From: Triplophysa rosa
Lineage: Eukaryota; Chordata; Actinopteri; Cypriniformes; Nemacheilidae
DNA length: 64,000 nucleotides
Assembly: GCF_024868665.1 (NCBI RefSeq)
Contig: NC_079905.1
Span: 10,441,080-10,505,079 of the forward strand
Direction of reading: 5' to 3'
In this document: positions 46,401 through 58,417 of the stretch, piece by piece
Numbering within the stretch: the first letter of the stretch is position 1
Layout of the letters: each line of letters begins with the position of its first letter
Notes under the pieces: model-generated
The model's input: the letters and a program-made list of their open reading frames with translations, nothing else
Databases searched by the model: none
Told to the model about the DNA's origin: nothing
Made by a program: the position numbers and the translations under genes

Positions 46401-48587
46401 CTCGTAAAAGTAGAATTAGTGGGACAAGAATTTAAGGATATACTAGAATGTATCAGAAGTGTTCAAGGTAGAAAATACCTATTCTGGTATCTAGCTAAAC
46501 AGGATTTATAGCAAGAATATAACTAAATAGAGAAGATGACGATCACCAGAAGATGGCAGTAGTTTAAACTCATATTAATCTTGACTACCTGTACAGTAGT
46601 ATTGCATACGTCGCATCTTCGAAGAGTATTTAGTTTGATCAAATTTATAAAAGAGAGATACTGTACAGCTGCTTTAAACAATTTATGGCAATTCTGTGAA
46701 TAATATGTAATCATGTAATCCATAAAAAAGCAACATTTCTTCGTCCCATCTCTATCCTCCCTTCCCATCAATGACTCTGTTTGACGCAGAGGCTGAATCC
46801 GCTGCTCTGAGCTGCTTTAATAAAGCCTGTGTACTTGGCAGAATTGTTCCATAAGGTGAAAGATGAGGTAGAACATACTGTAGATTCTTAACTTTGCTCT
46901 GGCTGGGTGTTTGTGGGTCTTGCAGCTCACCGCTGACTTATGCTGACACGCTGTTTGTCAAAATGTCTAAATATTTAGCACACTGTGGAATGTATGAGCT
47001 GAGCCTTTGGAATGAAGGCGTCGACAGCTTAGTGATTTTTCTGTGTTTTGCCTGATTTGAACCCAGCGCTGTGCAGCCTTCAAAAAGTGACCTTGTGTGT
47101 TTAAACTAGGACAGAACAAATGGCATCTTATGCCTGGACGTTGGGTGTTTCATTGAAGCTCTGTCAGTGAATAACAGGTACTTTGTGAGATCTGTATGTG
47201 CAAATCTTTTGTTTTATTTTGTTATATTTGTTTTATATGACAAGAGGGTGAATTAATGATGACAGAATTTTAGTTTTTGGGTAAACTATCCCTTTAGACT
47301 TAGTGTTTTGCAGGTGATAATGTTTGTGTGTTAGCTTGTGTGCCATGTTTGTTTGTCTTTGTTATGATAATATCATTCATTATTTTCCTTGAAATTGTGC
47401 ATATATCTTACTGTCATATTTAAAACTAAATAGGATTATTATGACACAAAGAGTTATTGTTTTATTGTATTAGAGTCTAATGTAATACTTTTAAAACCTT
47501 GTTGTTAGATTCATTATTAGATTGACCAATTATTATTAGATTTACCAAGGATGAAGAGACCTGTAAATCAATCATTTCTGTCACAGTATTATTGCTATCA
47601 TTGGCATTCTATGAGTAGAAACCCTGCTTCTCAATGGTATATAATTACATGGCATATGGTAACGCTACATGGTAAATTTGTTGTTGCGGTTTAGATCAAA
47701 TGAAACCTTGTGTAGGAGGCTGCTTGCTTATCTATTTGTGCATGTGTTTATCCTGTTTGGACATGCTTTAAATCCATCAGATGATTCTGTGGATCCTGTA
47801 CAAGAAGAAACAGTATCAGTTTACTTTCATAAAATATGATAATTTCATGTGAATTCATCCCAGAAGTGTCAATGTTGCTGTAGTGTAAAAAACAGACACA
47901 GTTTCAGAGTCAAACAAATGAAGCTTGAAATGAGAAGAGTGTTGAGCTGCATTAGCATGGTCCTCTGTATTACCAGGCACATGTTGCTTTGCCATGGTGA
48001 CATGATTTGACAAACTACAGGGAACTGCTGCCAGTTTCATACCTCTGTTGACACTTCCCATTAGCACTCTCTTTCCGGCCCGCCCTTTTCAATCAGTTTA
48101 CTAGTTTACTCTTTATCATGCTACACATTTAGGTTCTTGTTGTATGAAAAAAAATTCTGATAATCTTTTCTTGGGAGTTTTCTTGTACAATGTGTCTTAC
48201 GCTGCCTCTTTCGTAAGACATACATATTTTAAATAGCTTAAAAGCAGCAGAGAAATAATTGTTTTAATTGTAGCCATTGTTTTTTTTTCATAAGAACGCA
48301 CTAAACATATCTGTGTACTATATCTGTTCATGCACATAGCAGTGCAAAATATTAATTAAATGCAAACCGAAGAAAGCCCTTACATATATCATATAGACCA
48401 CTTTGGATATGTGAGCAATGCTGATCCAACGCTGGTCCAGAAGGACTTCCTGTTTCAGATTTTTTAACTCTACACAAATGTTTGAACAAAACACAACCAA
48501 CAGAGCATTTATAACCAAATCAAAATGTTAAACGAATATCTTTAAGATTTAATTATATATAAGATTTAAAAAGAAAATAATTGAAAA
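43414..48587. other. Anonymous interval
   Basis: An Angel-like end fragment lies at 47241-47296, and a diverged one at about 44640-44750. Otherwise I find no domain-bearing frame, RNA gene or TSD-flanked element. Confidence 0.45.
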
Positions 48588-48628
48588 CAAGAGCTGCAAG
48601 CAACACCACCGGGGCCAAGCACACACTT

Positions 48629-48853
48629 TGCCCAGCGTACCCACACTTTACCCAGCGTACCCACTACACCCAGCCCACACTTCCCCCCCATGCCCACACA
48701 CAGCCCACACTTCCCCAGTGTACCCACAGCATGCCCACATGTCCCCCAGTGTACCCACAGCATGCCCACACGTCCCCCAGTGTACCCACAGCATGCCCAC
48801 ACTTCCCCCACATGCCCACACCCAGCCCACGCTTCCCCCCGTGTACCCACAAC
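48629..48853. repeat. Minisatellite, about 31-bp unit
   Basis: The clearest units read TGTACCCACAGCATGCCCAC followed by a variable CGTCCCCCAG, at 48720-48812; flanking units are more diverged. The tract is strongly strand-asymmetric (C-rich on plus). The frames of about 80-94 codons here are products of the repeat. Confidence 0.85.
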
Positions 48854-48956
48854 ATGAAATGAGACAGTAAAGCAAAAGAAGAAGAACTACAGTGTACAGG
48901 AGAAGCAGATGTCAGGAGTGAGAATGAAATCAAGAACATCGTTTTGTATAGTAAAG

Positions 48957-49400
48957 CACAACACGAGATTCGAACGCGCGACCTCTTATACCCGAGGCTT
49001 GCAGTTTATAAGATGTGCCACTCAGTTGATGTGCTTGACCTAGCATCCCGAGGAGAGTTTTCAGAGGTTCAAACATTGATGTGCCAATCCCGAAGTAGCT
49101 GAAATACAGTGTATAGGAGGAACAGATGTTTGAAGTAACAATGAAAGAAAGAATTTCATTTTGTACTTACCTTGTTTCTGTTTGTATCTATTTATATGTA
49201 TTATAAAACACTTTAAGTTGCACTACGTACATCGCACTTTATTTTATTTCATTACTAAAATGACATCACAATTCGTTTGTTTACATACTTGCAATATTTG
49301 TACACATACTTGCAAATTGAAATTTGCAACACGAGGTTCGAACCAGCGACCTCTTGCACCCTAAACTTGCAATTTATCAGGTGTGCCACTCAGTTGGTGT
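48957..49400 (-). repeat. Two tRNA-like modules
   Basis: On the minus strand AACTGAGTGGCACA (A-box-like) and GTTCGAATCTC or GGTTCGAACCT (B-box-like) occur at 48965-49035 and again at 49325-49395. The two copies are about 360 bp apart and clearly homologous. They look like the heads of tRNA-derived repeats, not functional tRNA genes. Confidence 0.5.
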
Positions 49401-50362
49401 GTTATAAAACATTATATAAAAGAGTAATATCTCATGAACGCTAGGTGGCACTGTCTTGAAAATTAAAGGGTACGTTTGGGACTGTAATTTGGTGAAGCGT
49501 GTCAAATTTGGTACCGATATATCATACGGTTCAAAAGATATCACGATTGATGACAAATTTCAAAATGGCGGACAGGCCGATCATCTAATCTTGACAGAAT
49601 CGTAATCGCACGATCCGGCATGACACAAGGAATCCGTAGACACCGAGATCTCGGTTTTCTGAGAAACATTTCAAAAGTTACGAGCAAAAATTGCCATTTT
49701 TCAAATCTCGCGACCCATAGGTGGCGCTGTTCGCCATTTTAGCAAGGACCCCCAGTCCGAGGTGTCAATGAAGTGTACCAAGTTTCTTACCGATAGATCA
49801 ATAAATATTTGAGATACGGCCTAAGATCCATTTTTGGGTCAACTTTGAAAAGTTTGCGGCGTCGTAACTTTTGAGCAACAGCGAAAATCTCCATTCCGGA
49901 GCATCTCTTCTATGCGGCTTAGTCCAAAGATCGTCTCAGCCGATTTTCGTGATAATCGGTCACAATTTCTAGGACTAGTAGCAAAAAAACGCAATACTGT
50001 ACTTTTCAAGATGGCCACAACTGTAATGGGTGGAGTCTTAGTATAAGGCACGGAATGCGATGAGCGTGACAAGTGCGTGACGTGTGTTGAGTACAATTTT
50101 TGTACATCAATGGGTTCAAAAGTTACAGCCGTTTGAAAAGTGCATTTTTGAACTGCTGGTGGCGCTATAGAGTGAGTGCTAGAGACCCCATACTTGGTCA
50201 CATGACTAATGAGTACGACCTCTACGAGTGTGCCAATTTTCACCATTTTCCTACATACGGTTCATAGGGCTAGCATAGACTACCATTGGTTTAGAATAAT
50301 AATAATACTGACAAGAACAATAGAGGCCATAGCCCCTTCGGGGCTTGGCCCCTAATGGAACC

Positions 50363-51134
50363 GGAAGTTCTTCTGGGCCAGTGTTTACATTTTGTCTATA
50401 AAATGAAGACAATGACATTTGCTTGTTCATTAACACTGTTTAAGGCTTTGAAACCATGGCACATCTAAACAATTTAATTATAATAATAAAATAAGTGAAT
50501 TTAGAAAAAATGTTGACTAGGCTCTTTAAAGAAAAATAGATTGAACCCTGAACAGGGTGAGATTGAACTCTAGATCAAAGACAAAACGTTCACTGAAACA
50601 AAGAATATTGACGTTGCCGTCCCTGTGACTAATTACACTGCATTAAATCCAGATTAGCTAGTAAGATTAACATTTGACTGATGTATGTAGCAAATTACAT
50701 CTAATTAAAGAACATTACATGTGATCTGTCAAAACAACATCAATACATCAATATATGAATATACTTTCATGAACCTCTTTCGAGGCTATAGGCAGTTCCA
50801 CCAGATTGATTTTGAAACCATAGTTGTTGCTGGCTTTCATGGTGTGGTGAGAAAGCCGTTTACTTGACGAAGGGCTTTGAGGAACAAGAAGAGCCTTAGA
50901 AAGAACAAAATAGAAACAAGTGGTAAAAGCAATGCAAAGCACACTTTAACAGGCTCTTTAGAGAAAACAGAATGGTGTGTCTTTATTAGAAGAGCATAAA
51001 CATGGCGATGAGGGTTGATGGGTAATCCCTTGTCATCTTTCTGCCTTGCTATATAAGTAGTTAGTTTATATTTTGTTTTGACATTTGGATTAAGTTTTAC
51101 AAGACTTCAAACTGAAGTATTTATTTAACAGTCT
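50363..51134. other. Anonymous interval
   Basis: No gene or repeat boundary is recognisable. Confidence 0.4.
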
Positions 51135-51242
51135 GGGCTGAGTTTCCCAAAAGCATCATAGCCTTCAGTTGATCGTAGCTCCATTGGTAACAATGGTTCT
51201 AAAATCAATTTAAAGCTACAATGCTTTTGGGAAACGCAGCCC
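51135..51242. mobile_element. Short palindromic MITE
   Basis: The ends GGGCTGAGTTTCCCAAAAGC and GCTTTTGGGAAACGCAGCCC are inverted repeats 108 bp apart, a pattern frequent in fish genomes. Confidence 0.7.
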
Positions 51243-51968
51243 TGATCTACTTAAATTTGTTAAATTAAAAAAAAGACAAAGGCAAAACAAGGCTTTCGGT
51301 GACTTCAAAGTTCTCTCTTTGCTTCACAGAAATCTTGGAACTGTCTGTTTTTCCCATAAGCTTTATACTTAAACATGTTCTAAAGGTTGAATTTACAGCA
51401 TCATTACTGATGTCTGCGACACAGAATTACTCTGGGTCATGTGTCAGTACACGAAGAAGGAGCAGATCCTTTTCCAGCTGACTGTCCACTGAGATGTTTC
51501 TAATTCTTCCTTGTATACAGACTCCCAAAATACAACCCAGTCGGTCGCCCTCTAGCACCAGCAGCTTATTATAAAGTACAGTCATTCTATTTAGCTTGTT
51601 TTTTTACACTTTTTATGGATTTAATATTCGTATTTGCTATAGTATCAATAATTTCATCAATATTTATAGTTTTAAAGATATTTTTGAACCCCTAACCCTA
51701 CTCCCATACAAAACGCAACACATGTAAATGTACAGTCACAGGTATTTATTGCATAAATTGACAAACAAACAGTATATTACAAAACAAATCGCGTTGCAAA
51801 CCTTCTGAATTGAAGCCAAAAATAAGTTTAGACGAAGATTATCCATGTATGCAACGCATGTAGGCAGAGCTCGTTCAGACTGACGTCATGACACAACTGA
51901 GAGCCAATAAGACTTCACATTCAGTGCAGACGTAATGACGCACTCGGTCACAAGATACACGAGAACCA

Positions 51969-52145
51969 ATAGGCTTGTTCGACTTGATACGGCGCCGCAA
52001 GATCCGACAAGCGGATGACATCAAAGTACAGCGAGAGCGATTCGAAAGCAAACTTTTTTTTATAGTTTTTCGAATCACTCTCGCGGTACTTTGATGTCAT
52101 TCCCCTGTCGGATCTTGCGGCGCCGTATCAAGTCGAACAAGCCTA
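51969..52145. repeat. 177-bp near-perfect hairpin
   Basis: The arms of about 79 bp (51969-52047 and 52067-52145) pair with only about five mismatches and are separated by about 19 bp. They include ATACGGCGCCGCAAGATCCG and TGACATCAAAGTAC. I see no TSD. Confidence 0.85.
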
Positions 52146-52195
52146 TTTAAAATGACCCCATCAGTGTTCTATTGAGTAGAGTGAGACGTCATGGT

Positions 52196-52275
52196 ATATA
52201 GGACACTTGTTAGTATGTCAGACTCTCATGAGAGTTTTAGGCTGGTTCGAACCCTGCTTGGAGCAGTTTTGGGTA
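52196..52275 (+). repeat. tRNA-like segment
   Basis: CTGGTTCGAACCCTGC gives a T-arm with perfect B box, and TTAGTATGTCAG resembles a D-arm. The anticodon arm does not fold with a 7-base loop, so this is more likely a tRNA-derived repeat than a tRNA gene. Confidence 0.35.
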
Positions 52276-52689
52276 GGAATGGCTGCACGTCTAAATGAAT
52301 TGTTTATTACCTTTATCGCTTAATTTCTGCATTTATTAATTCATTTATTCATGCACTTTATTTATACACTTTATTAAGTCATTTCTCATCCTCCATAGAA
52401 AACTACCATTTGTGAGAAAATGTAAAGGGAAGAATCTGCTCTGATGTAATACACGGCCACCATGGCTGATGTTATTGATTGATTGAGGATGGATGAGATA
52501 TATTTTAATAATTTGCACTCCTGAAATCAAAGAACATCTATATGAATTAACGCAGGCTCTTCACATCCTCTATAAAAGCACAAATGAGATATTAGTCACT
52601 GAGATGGTCTCTGTGTGATCAAAATGTGTGCCATGAATGACTGTATAAATGAATGAGTTACACCGCTTGTGCTGTAAAAATGGTCTACC

Positions 52690-52906
52690 AAAGAAAACCA
52701 GCTTCCGACCAGGTTAGGTTCACAGAGTAAGTTACTATGGATACTGACTATGAGTATAAGTTACCTCTCTTTTAGAAATGGGCTTGAGTTACCCCGCTTT
52801 CTCGGGTTTGACATACCTCGCATTCTGAAACGGAAAACCCAGAGTTTCCCTCATTTCAGGGTTAATATACTCCGAGTTTTCACTAAACCTCCTTTCTGAA
52901 ATGGGC
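52690..52906. repeat. MITE-like block with CTGAAACGG/TTTCAGGG motifs
   Basis: ACCCAGAGTTTCCCTCATTT and TTTCTGAAATGGGCCCC match a repeat I recall from cyprinids. Ends not resolved. Confidence 0.5.
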
Positions 52907-54353
52907 CCCTGTTCAGGTTTGTTGTTGCCTTTGGGCCAGGATATTCGAGAATATGCTCCAGTATTCCCTGTGACCCAATGTGGGTGGATACAGTTTTTCT
53001 ATCTAGTTTCACAACAAATCTAACCAAACCATTCCCTGTGATTCTTTTGTAATGCCATTGTTAACTTTGCAAATTGGGATTTCAGCACCCACATGTGAAA
53101 TTGATCCATTGTGGATGGCTATAACTAACGTCTAGGTGACTTCGTCTTTGCCCTTTAGCTCTAATTAAATTAAAAGGTACGAATTGAAAAATGGCCCTGT
53201 GGAGTGAGTGTCCTAATGAGCTTGATTGTTGAAGAGGACACACACAGCATGAGGTTAATGAGACACTGCTCAGACACTATTTAGAAAGCACAGGGAGGAT
53301 TTCACATACTTTAAGGGTTTGTTTACATTTACTGAAAACGGAAAAGGTTTTCCTTAGCATTTCCTTAGCATACAAACAAATCTGCAAAAATCACTAAAAA
53401 ATAATTCTGAATTCTAGGCCAGTAGGTGTTTAAAAAACATACCTGTCATGCATGCCTGCTTGTTAAGTCATAACGTAAAGAATACAGTTTCTGGGTCCAA
53501 TCACCTACTCATTTCTGGTAAAGGTCCTATTTATACAGCCATTGCACTATTTATTCATATAACAAATTTAAGTGAAACTTTCATAAGCTCAATGTGTACG
53601 CCATGAGTGTATATTCACATTTTATGAAATCCATGAAATCCAGCAGTGTTTGGACCCGGAAGCGGTGGTGCGTGATGTCAGATAGACAAGCAGATAGACT
53701 GAAAATGTCACAGTATATGCACATGACATCACCTTAGAAATATTTCGTCAAAATCTTGCACTGTGAAACAAGTTTCCAGAAGTTTGCGTTTTCAGGCCTC
53801 AAAAATGCTATTGTGATGTAAATAAATGGCCAAAGTGCATAAAAAATTAAAGATTAACATTTGTAGAAAGTGGAAAGCGTTGTTGGGTAAATGCCCCTTA
53901 AGGCCTTGATGTGCTTTGGGTAAACTGGTGTGACGTCATTTAGCCTTCATTGACATGCATGGGAATCGTTTCCTCTTTACTTAATTCTGTGGAGGTCAGA
54001 CACAACATAAACAAAACAGTAAGATACAAGTAACATGAATACAGAGTAAAACATTTGGAAATGCGTTAAACAAAGGCTGATTTTTGCAATGAAGGATGTT
54101 TTCAAAAACCAAGATAACCAGGATAAAAGTAATACTGGCAATAAGGCGTTGAGGTAAACTAAACACTATTGAATTTGTAATGTCTTTGTTTCTTGTTTGT
54201 TTCTAGTTGTTTCGAAATGCGTTTTTGTTAAAAAAACAGATCTCAATGTAAACCCTGTATCTATAAACAAAGGGGTGTGGATGTTTGAAGACAGTATACC
54301 CTCACTCTTTTCAAACTTCTTTTTCTCCCTAGCGAAGAAAGATCATACTTGGT
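52907..54353. other. Anonymous interval
   Basis: No recognisable gene or repeat boundaries. Confidence 0.4.
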
Positions 54354-55807
54354 TAGGGTTGAGCCGATAGACGATGCCATCATCCATCGCTGATGGCTGA
54401 CAGACATGGAGATGTTGAGCCGGCAATGTGATTCCAACAAATGTTTCACTTTCGCCACATGACTCTCGCTGCTCTGTGCTGCAGGCTGCAAATCGCGTTG
54501 TAAACAAAAAAACCCTGTGAACAAGGCTAAGGGGCACATAAGCTTGCACTGTACAGATTAGACTGGCCTTGGCCCAATCCCATTTCTACCCTTACCCTAC
54601 ACTTTTCCCTACCCCTCTGTTTAGCGTGTTCATGTGAAGAGGTAGGGATGTCTCGATTCTCTTTTAGGTGGAGGGGTAGGGGTAAGGGGAAGGGCCATAT
54701 AGCCCTTCAAATGAAGATTTTTTGGGACCTCACTTCAAACGAAGGGGTATGAAATTTTCTAACATGGCTGCTCATGCGAGTATAATGTAAGCCTTTACTT
54801 AGGCTTTAATAAGGATTTAAACAACAAATAATCATCTTGTTTATGTTAAATTTAATGTTGTGTTCAGTTTCTTATCTTGAATACTTGAAACGTTTATAAA
54901 GTCCCTCAATTTTCCAAACGTTACGCATTACTGATTGCACATAACGAGGGCCGTCTCCGGAATGCAATCACGAACCGGGGGATGAGCCTCCGACCAATGC
55001 GTTGAACAGACCGGGTTGTCTGTTTGCGATCGCCCTCCGATTACCCACCCGGAAGGAGAGATCAACGGAATGCGATCACAAACACTGGGTTAATCAAAAC
55101 GCTTGCGACCGCACTCCGGAGACAGCAAACGGAGGGGTGTGTGGTAAGCTGCTTTTGACGAAAAAGTTCTGGGTCAATTTTTAGGCTGCAATCCACGAAA
55201 CAGATATGACTACAGCTGAATCTTGGAAGTTTGTGATAAACATTGCCGCATCCTCTCCGTAGGATAAGTGACTTATTATAATGATGTATGACAGTGTAGT
55301 AGTGGTGTCCCAATATAGGGGAATGTTTTTAGCCCTTCCCATTGCCACTCTGTTTCAAGGGGCAAGGGGAAGGGGCGAGGGGTAGGTGAAGGGGTATACA
55401 ATAGAATTGGGATTGGGCCTTTATAACTGTGGAGCTTGCGTTTTAGAGGATGTGCAGTTTGCGCAGACCCGCCTGACTTTATAACTGTATAAAGAAGATG
55501 CGTGTCTGCGCAGCCCATGATGTATAAAGACGCACCCCACTTTTATAACTTTTTTTTATTGAATATAACATCAGAACAACAATGCAATCAAGTATCACTT
55601 TATAACTGTGAAGCTCACACTGTACAGATGACATATGCCTGAGTTAATAACTGCCCAGATTGCGCTGTACAAAGAAGATGTATCTCTGCACAGCTCGTGC
55701 CTAGACGCGCCTCACTTTATAACACCGCAGGGCGATGTCATCGTCCGTCGTGATGTTTCACTGTAGACATCGTCCGATGCTAATTTGGTAGGCATCGCCC
55801 AAGCCTA
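54354..55807. mobile_element. hAT-like element with nested insert
   Basis: The ends TAGGGTTGAGCCGATAGACG and GGCATCGCCCAAGCCTA resemble those of 21135-21772. The flanking octamers TACTTGGT (54346-54353) and TATTTGGT (55808-55815) match at 7 of 8 bases. Inside is a second TIR element (54571-55419); the right third (55420-55740) holds degenerate repeats of ACTTTATAACTGT about 60-80 bp apart. Confidence 0.78.
54571..55419. mobile_element. Nested TIR element, GGCCCAATCCCA ends
   Basis: The ends GGCCCAATCCCATTTCTA and TAGAATTGGGATTGGGCC-like sequence are inverted repeats followed on both sides by runs of ACCCCT-type purine/pyrimidine strings. No TSD was resolved. Confidence 0.65.
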
Positions 55808-55815
55808 TATTTGGT

Positions 55816-57883
55816 ACCACCTGCTCAGTATTGTCAAAGCTCCTCACACACCAAGCCTGTTTTATGAAGATATTTCCATACCTTTGATCACACCATCACC
55901 CCTTCCGGCATGTAGCTCCTCTTTCCTTCAATATCCAAGCCTCCGTCAGCAGTTAACAATGTTCATTTAACAATTACTTTAGATGGAATTAGAAATAAGA
56001 GAGTCTTTGATGTGCAAATGCAAGGTACACGGGGCCTCGTGAGATAGCAATGCTCTTGATTCTCTTGATAAATGAATGAGGACTGTGGAGTTGACAGTGG
56101 GGCGGTAATCAGCGCAGAAGTGTGCAGTGCTCAGTCTCAGCAAACACATAGTAGAGTCCCCGTTGGCCATGAATGAGTTCCTCTATGTCTTCCTTGTCCC
56201 TGCCCTCCTCTGCTACTAATGGTGTCTAGGTTGTCTAATCGTATTTCTTACCTTTCTTCCTGTTCTCAGCCAGCAGTTCTCGTGTATGCAGAGTAAGTTT
56301 TTACCATTCATTCATTTCAAAGGAAATCGTGTCCACTGTTGCCTTAATGTTGTCATTGCTGGTGGCGGCTGTAGCGGTCCAGAGTGGCGGTGGTGTAATT
56401 ACGGATCTTCCCTGTGGAGGTGCCGAAGAGCTTGATTGAAGGATAATTACTTGCAGCTCTGTTGAGCCTGGATCACATCCTGTGAGAGATGAGTTTCTGT
56501 GTGACCGGGAAGGGTTTAATGTTGTTTGTGAGTGAAATGAATCCAAAAACATCCTACAAGAAAGCTCACCTTTTAGCCTGACACACATATTCTATCATAA
56601 TTTGTGTAAGGTGTACATGATCATGACAGAAAACTGTGTCTTTAAATGTGCCCATATGGTGACAAGCTTCTGTCCTTCAGCAGCCTGGTTTTCATTACAG
56701 ATTTGCACAAAACTTTAAGGATTTTTCTAAATGTCGATACAAACGATTGCAATTTCAAGTCTTTAAGGAATGATCATATGCCAGGTGACTTGTAAATGCA
56801 GTTTTGCGAAATATTCCTTTTTTTTTCAAAAAACACCTCATATGAGCAAAAAACCTTTTTTTGCTAAATTAATGTGTTTCCGTTGGGTGGATTCTCAATT
56901 TCAATTTGAACAATTTGAAGGGTAATGGAAATGCAGCTTGTGTGTGTTTGGGTTTAGACGGCAATGTTAAAATATAAAGATTATAGTAAATGGTATCTTA
57001 GCTCTCTATGAATTTATCCTCTTGACCAGTTATTTTTTTTTGTTGTTGAGAATAAAAATCATTTATAGTGCATTTGGTAAAGTAGTGCATGTGTCATTGA
57101 GGATAAATGCCTCGTAATGGATATGAGGCAGAGCTCTACACTGCGACCATTAGGTGGTGGGGTGTATTGTTGGGGCCATTAACATCTAAAACTCCACTTT
57201 CTCACCATGTCCCGTTGCACACACTCGAGTTATATTTGCGGAAGACAGAGAGCCAACTCCAGTCCAGATGCGTGCATCACAAGCTCGCTGCGCTTGTTGT
57301 GCATCCAGTGTCCAAGCACAAAAACGCATAAACCAATGAACAAGTGACATTTTTGAGTCATAGGAATAAACTGTCTTTAAGTGTAATGCACCACAACAGC
57401 CAAGTGGCCTTCCCCAAATGACAGTTTGGGAACCACATACTGTGAGTGCTGGAATCGAAAAGCGGAGTAGCCAATTGGACGGAACGCCCACTATGATATT
57501 CCCAACAAGTTCTTACAGAAACAATTTATTAAAGTGCTGCGTCTGATCTCCCTCTTTTGTTGCAGTTTGAGAGCTGGCTGTAACCAAGGCAAGACACAAA
57601 GTTCACACGAGACTAAAGTCCAATTTGATTTCATCGTTTGTAAATCTCAAATCAAATGTTTTAAATTAGGCATATGCATATTTAACATATTTTAATGATT
57701 CCCTGCGTGTTTCGGCTTGTCTGTATTCTGTGGTGGACAGTATGCTACGGTATAATAACGTCATTCAGTTAAACTTGGCGTAGTGATATGAAGCTGTAAT
57801 GTGGTTGACAGATCTGGAACTACTTTATAGGTGTGCGGTTCCTGAAAAACAATGCACACCCTTAGAATGTTCGCCAGTCAATA
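55816..57883. other. Interval without clear gene
   Basis: It contains a degenerate relative of the 14388-14985 MITE (about 56700-56935) and a possible microexon (56270-56292). No domain-bearing frame was found. Confidence 0.4.
56270..56292 (+). other. Possible 23-nt microexon
   Basis: A long pyrimidine tract ending CCTTTCTTCCTGTTCTCAG is followed 23 nt later by AGA|GTAAGT, a near-consensus donor. Both signals are strong, but there is no neighbouring coding exon to support it. Confidence 0.25.
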
Positions 57884-58417
57884 GGCCCTTTTCACAATGA
57901 CGTCACTTAACTTCCGCCTTTTCGCAAAGCAGTGTATCATAACATCCGTCTTTCAACAAACTAGAAGAAGAAGAAGAAGAAGAACTTTCGTTTTGCTGTC
58001 GCGCTGGAATTTAACAACAGTGAAAAAAAACTGACAGAACACGTATTCAAGTACTTATCCTAGCACCTTCGCTAACACAAAAAGGAAACAAAACACTTAC
58101 CTTCATAATCAAACAGGTACTGTTCAACGAAGAATTTGTATCCTTTCTCTAGATTTGATCTTGTCGTTAGCGAAAATTTGTCTGCAAGACGTTGTACATC
58201 ATCTAGCCGTATTTGTGGCAGATGTGCAATGGACTTGGTAAACTCCATTCTGAGGCGCTAGCGGAAGTAACTTGTTCTTCTTCTTGAGTTTTACTGACGG
58301 TTGGCAAACCAGTTCATAGGTGCATTACCGCCACCTTATGAACTGGAGTGCTAGCGGAAGCAACGATACACTGCTTCGCAGCAGAATGGAGGATGCGTGA
58401 CGTCATGTGAAAAGGGC
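57884..58417. mobile_element. TIR element carrying a coding exon
   Basis: The ends GGCCCTTTTCACAATGACGT and GTGACGTCATGTGAAAAGGG are inverted repeats 534 bp apart; ATA lies directly outside both. CTGCTTCGC/GCGAAGCAG forms a second inverted pair further in, and a (GAA)n tract lies near 57960-57983. The copy seems to be an internally deleted derivative of a larger gene-carrying element. Confidence 0.75.
58101..58248 (-). CDS. Orphan first coding exon inside a TIR transposon
   Basis: On the minus strand an ATG opens 49 codons (MEFTKSIAHLPQIRLDDVQR at the start, GYKFFVEQYLFDYE at the end) running without interruption into a consensus donor, GAAG|GTAAGTG. It is too short for most gene finders. 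It is probably the 5' exon of a multi-exon transposon gene; the remaining exons are absent between here and the left TIR. I cannot assign the family. Confidence 0.5.

Larger units (their letters stand above)
48588..50362 (-). repeat. Long composite fish repeat
   Basis: It runs from GAGCTGCAAGCAACACC to GGGGCTTGGCCCCTAATGG. The right part repeats phrases such as AAAATTGGCACACTCGTAGA (minus strand) and TATAGCGCCACC that I recall as very common in fish genomes. The GCCCCTTCGGGGC near its right end can form a hairpin. The 135-codon minus frame at 50246-49839 lies wholly within this repeat and shows no known domain, so I do not call it a gene. Confidence 0.55.

Noticed and set aside
48566..48939. 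Overlapping frames of 75-94 codons rich in Pro/His or Gly/Trp/Cys
   Set aside because: They are direct translations of the minisatellite on both strands.
49839..50246. 135-codon minus-strand open frame
   Set aside because: It lies wholly in a repeat body and shows no domain; other reading of the same repeat is non-coding as I recall it.
52196..52275. Functional tRNA gene
   Set aside because: The B box and T-arm fit, but no acceptor stem or normal anticodon loop can be folded.
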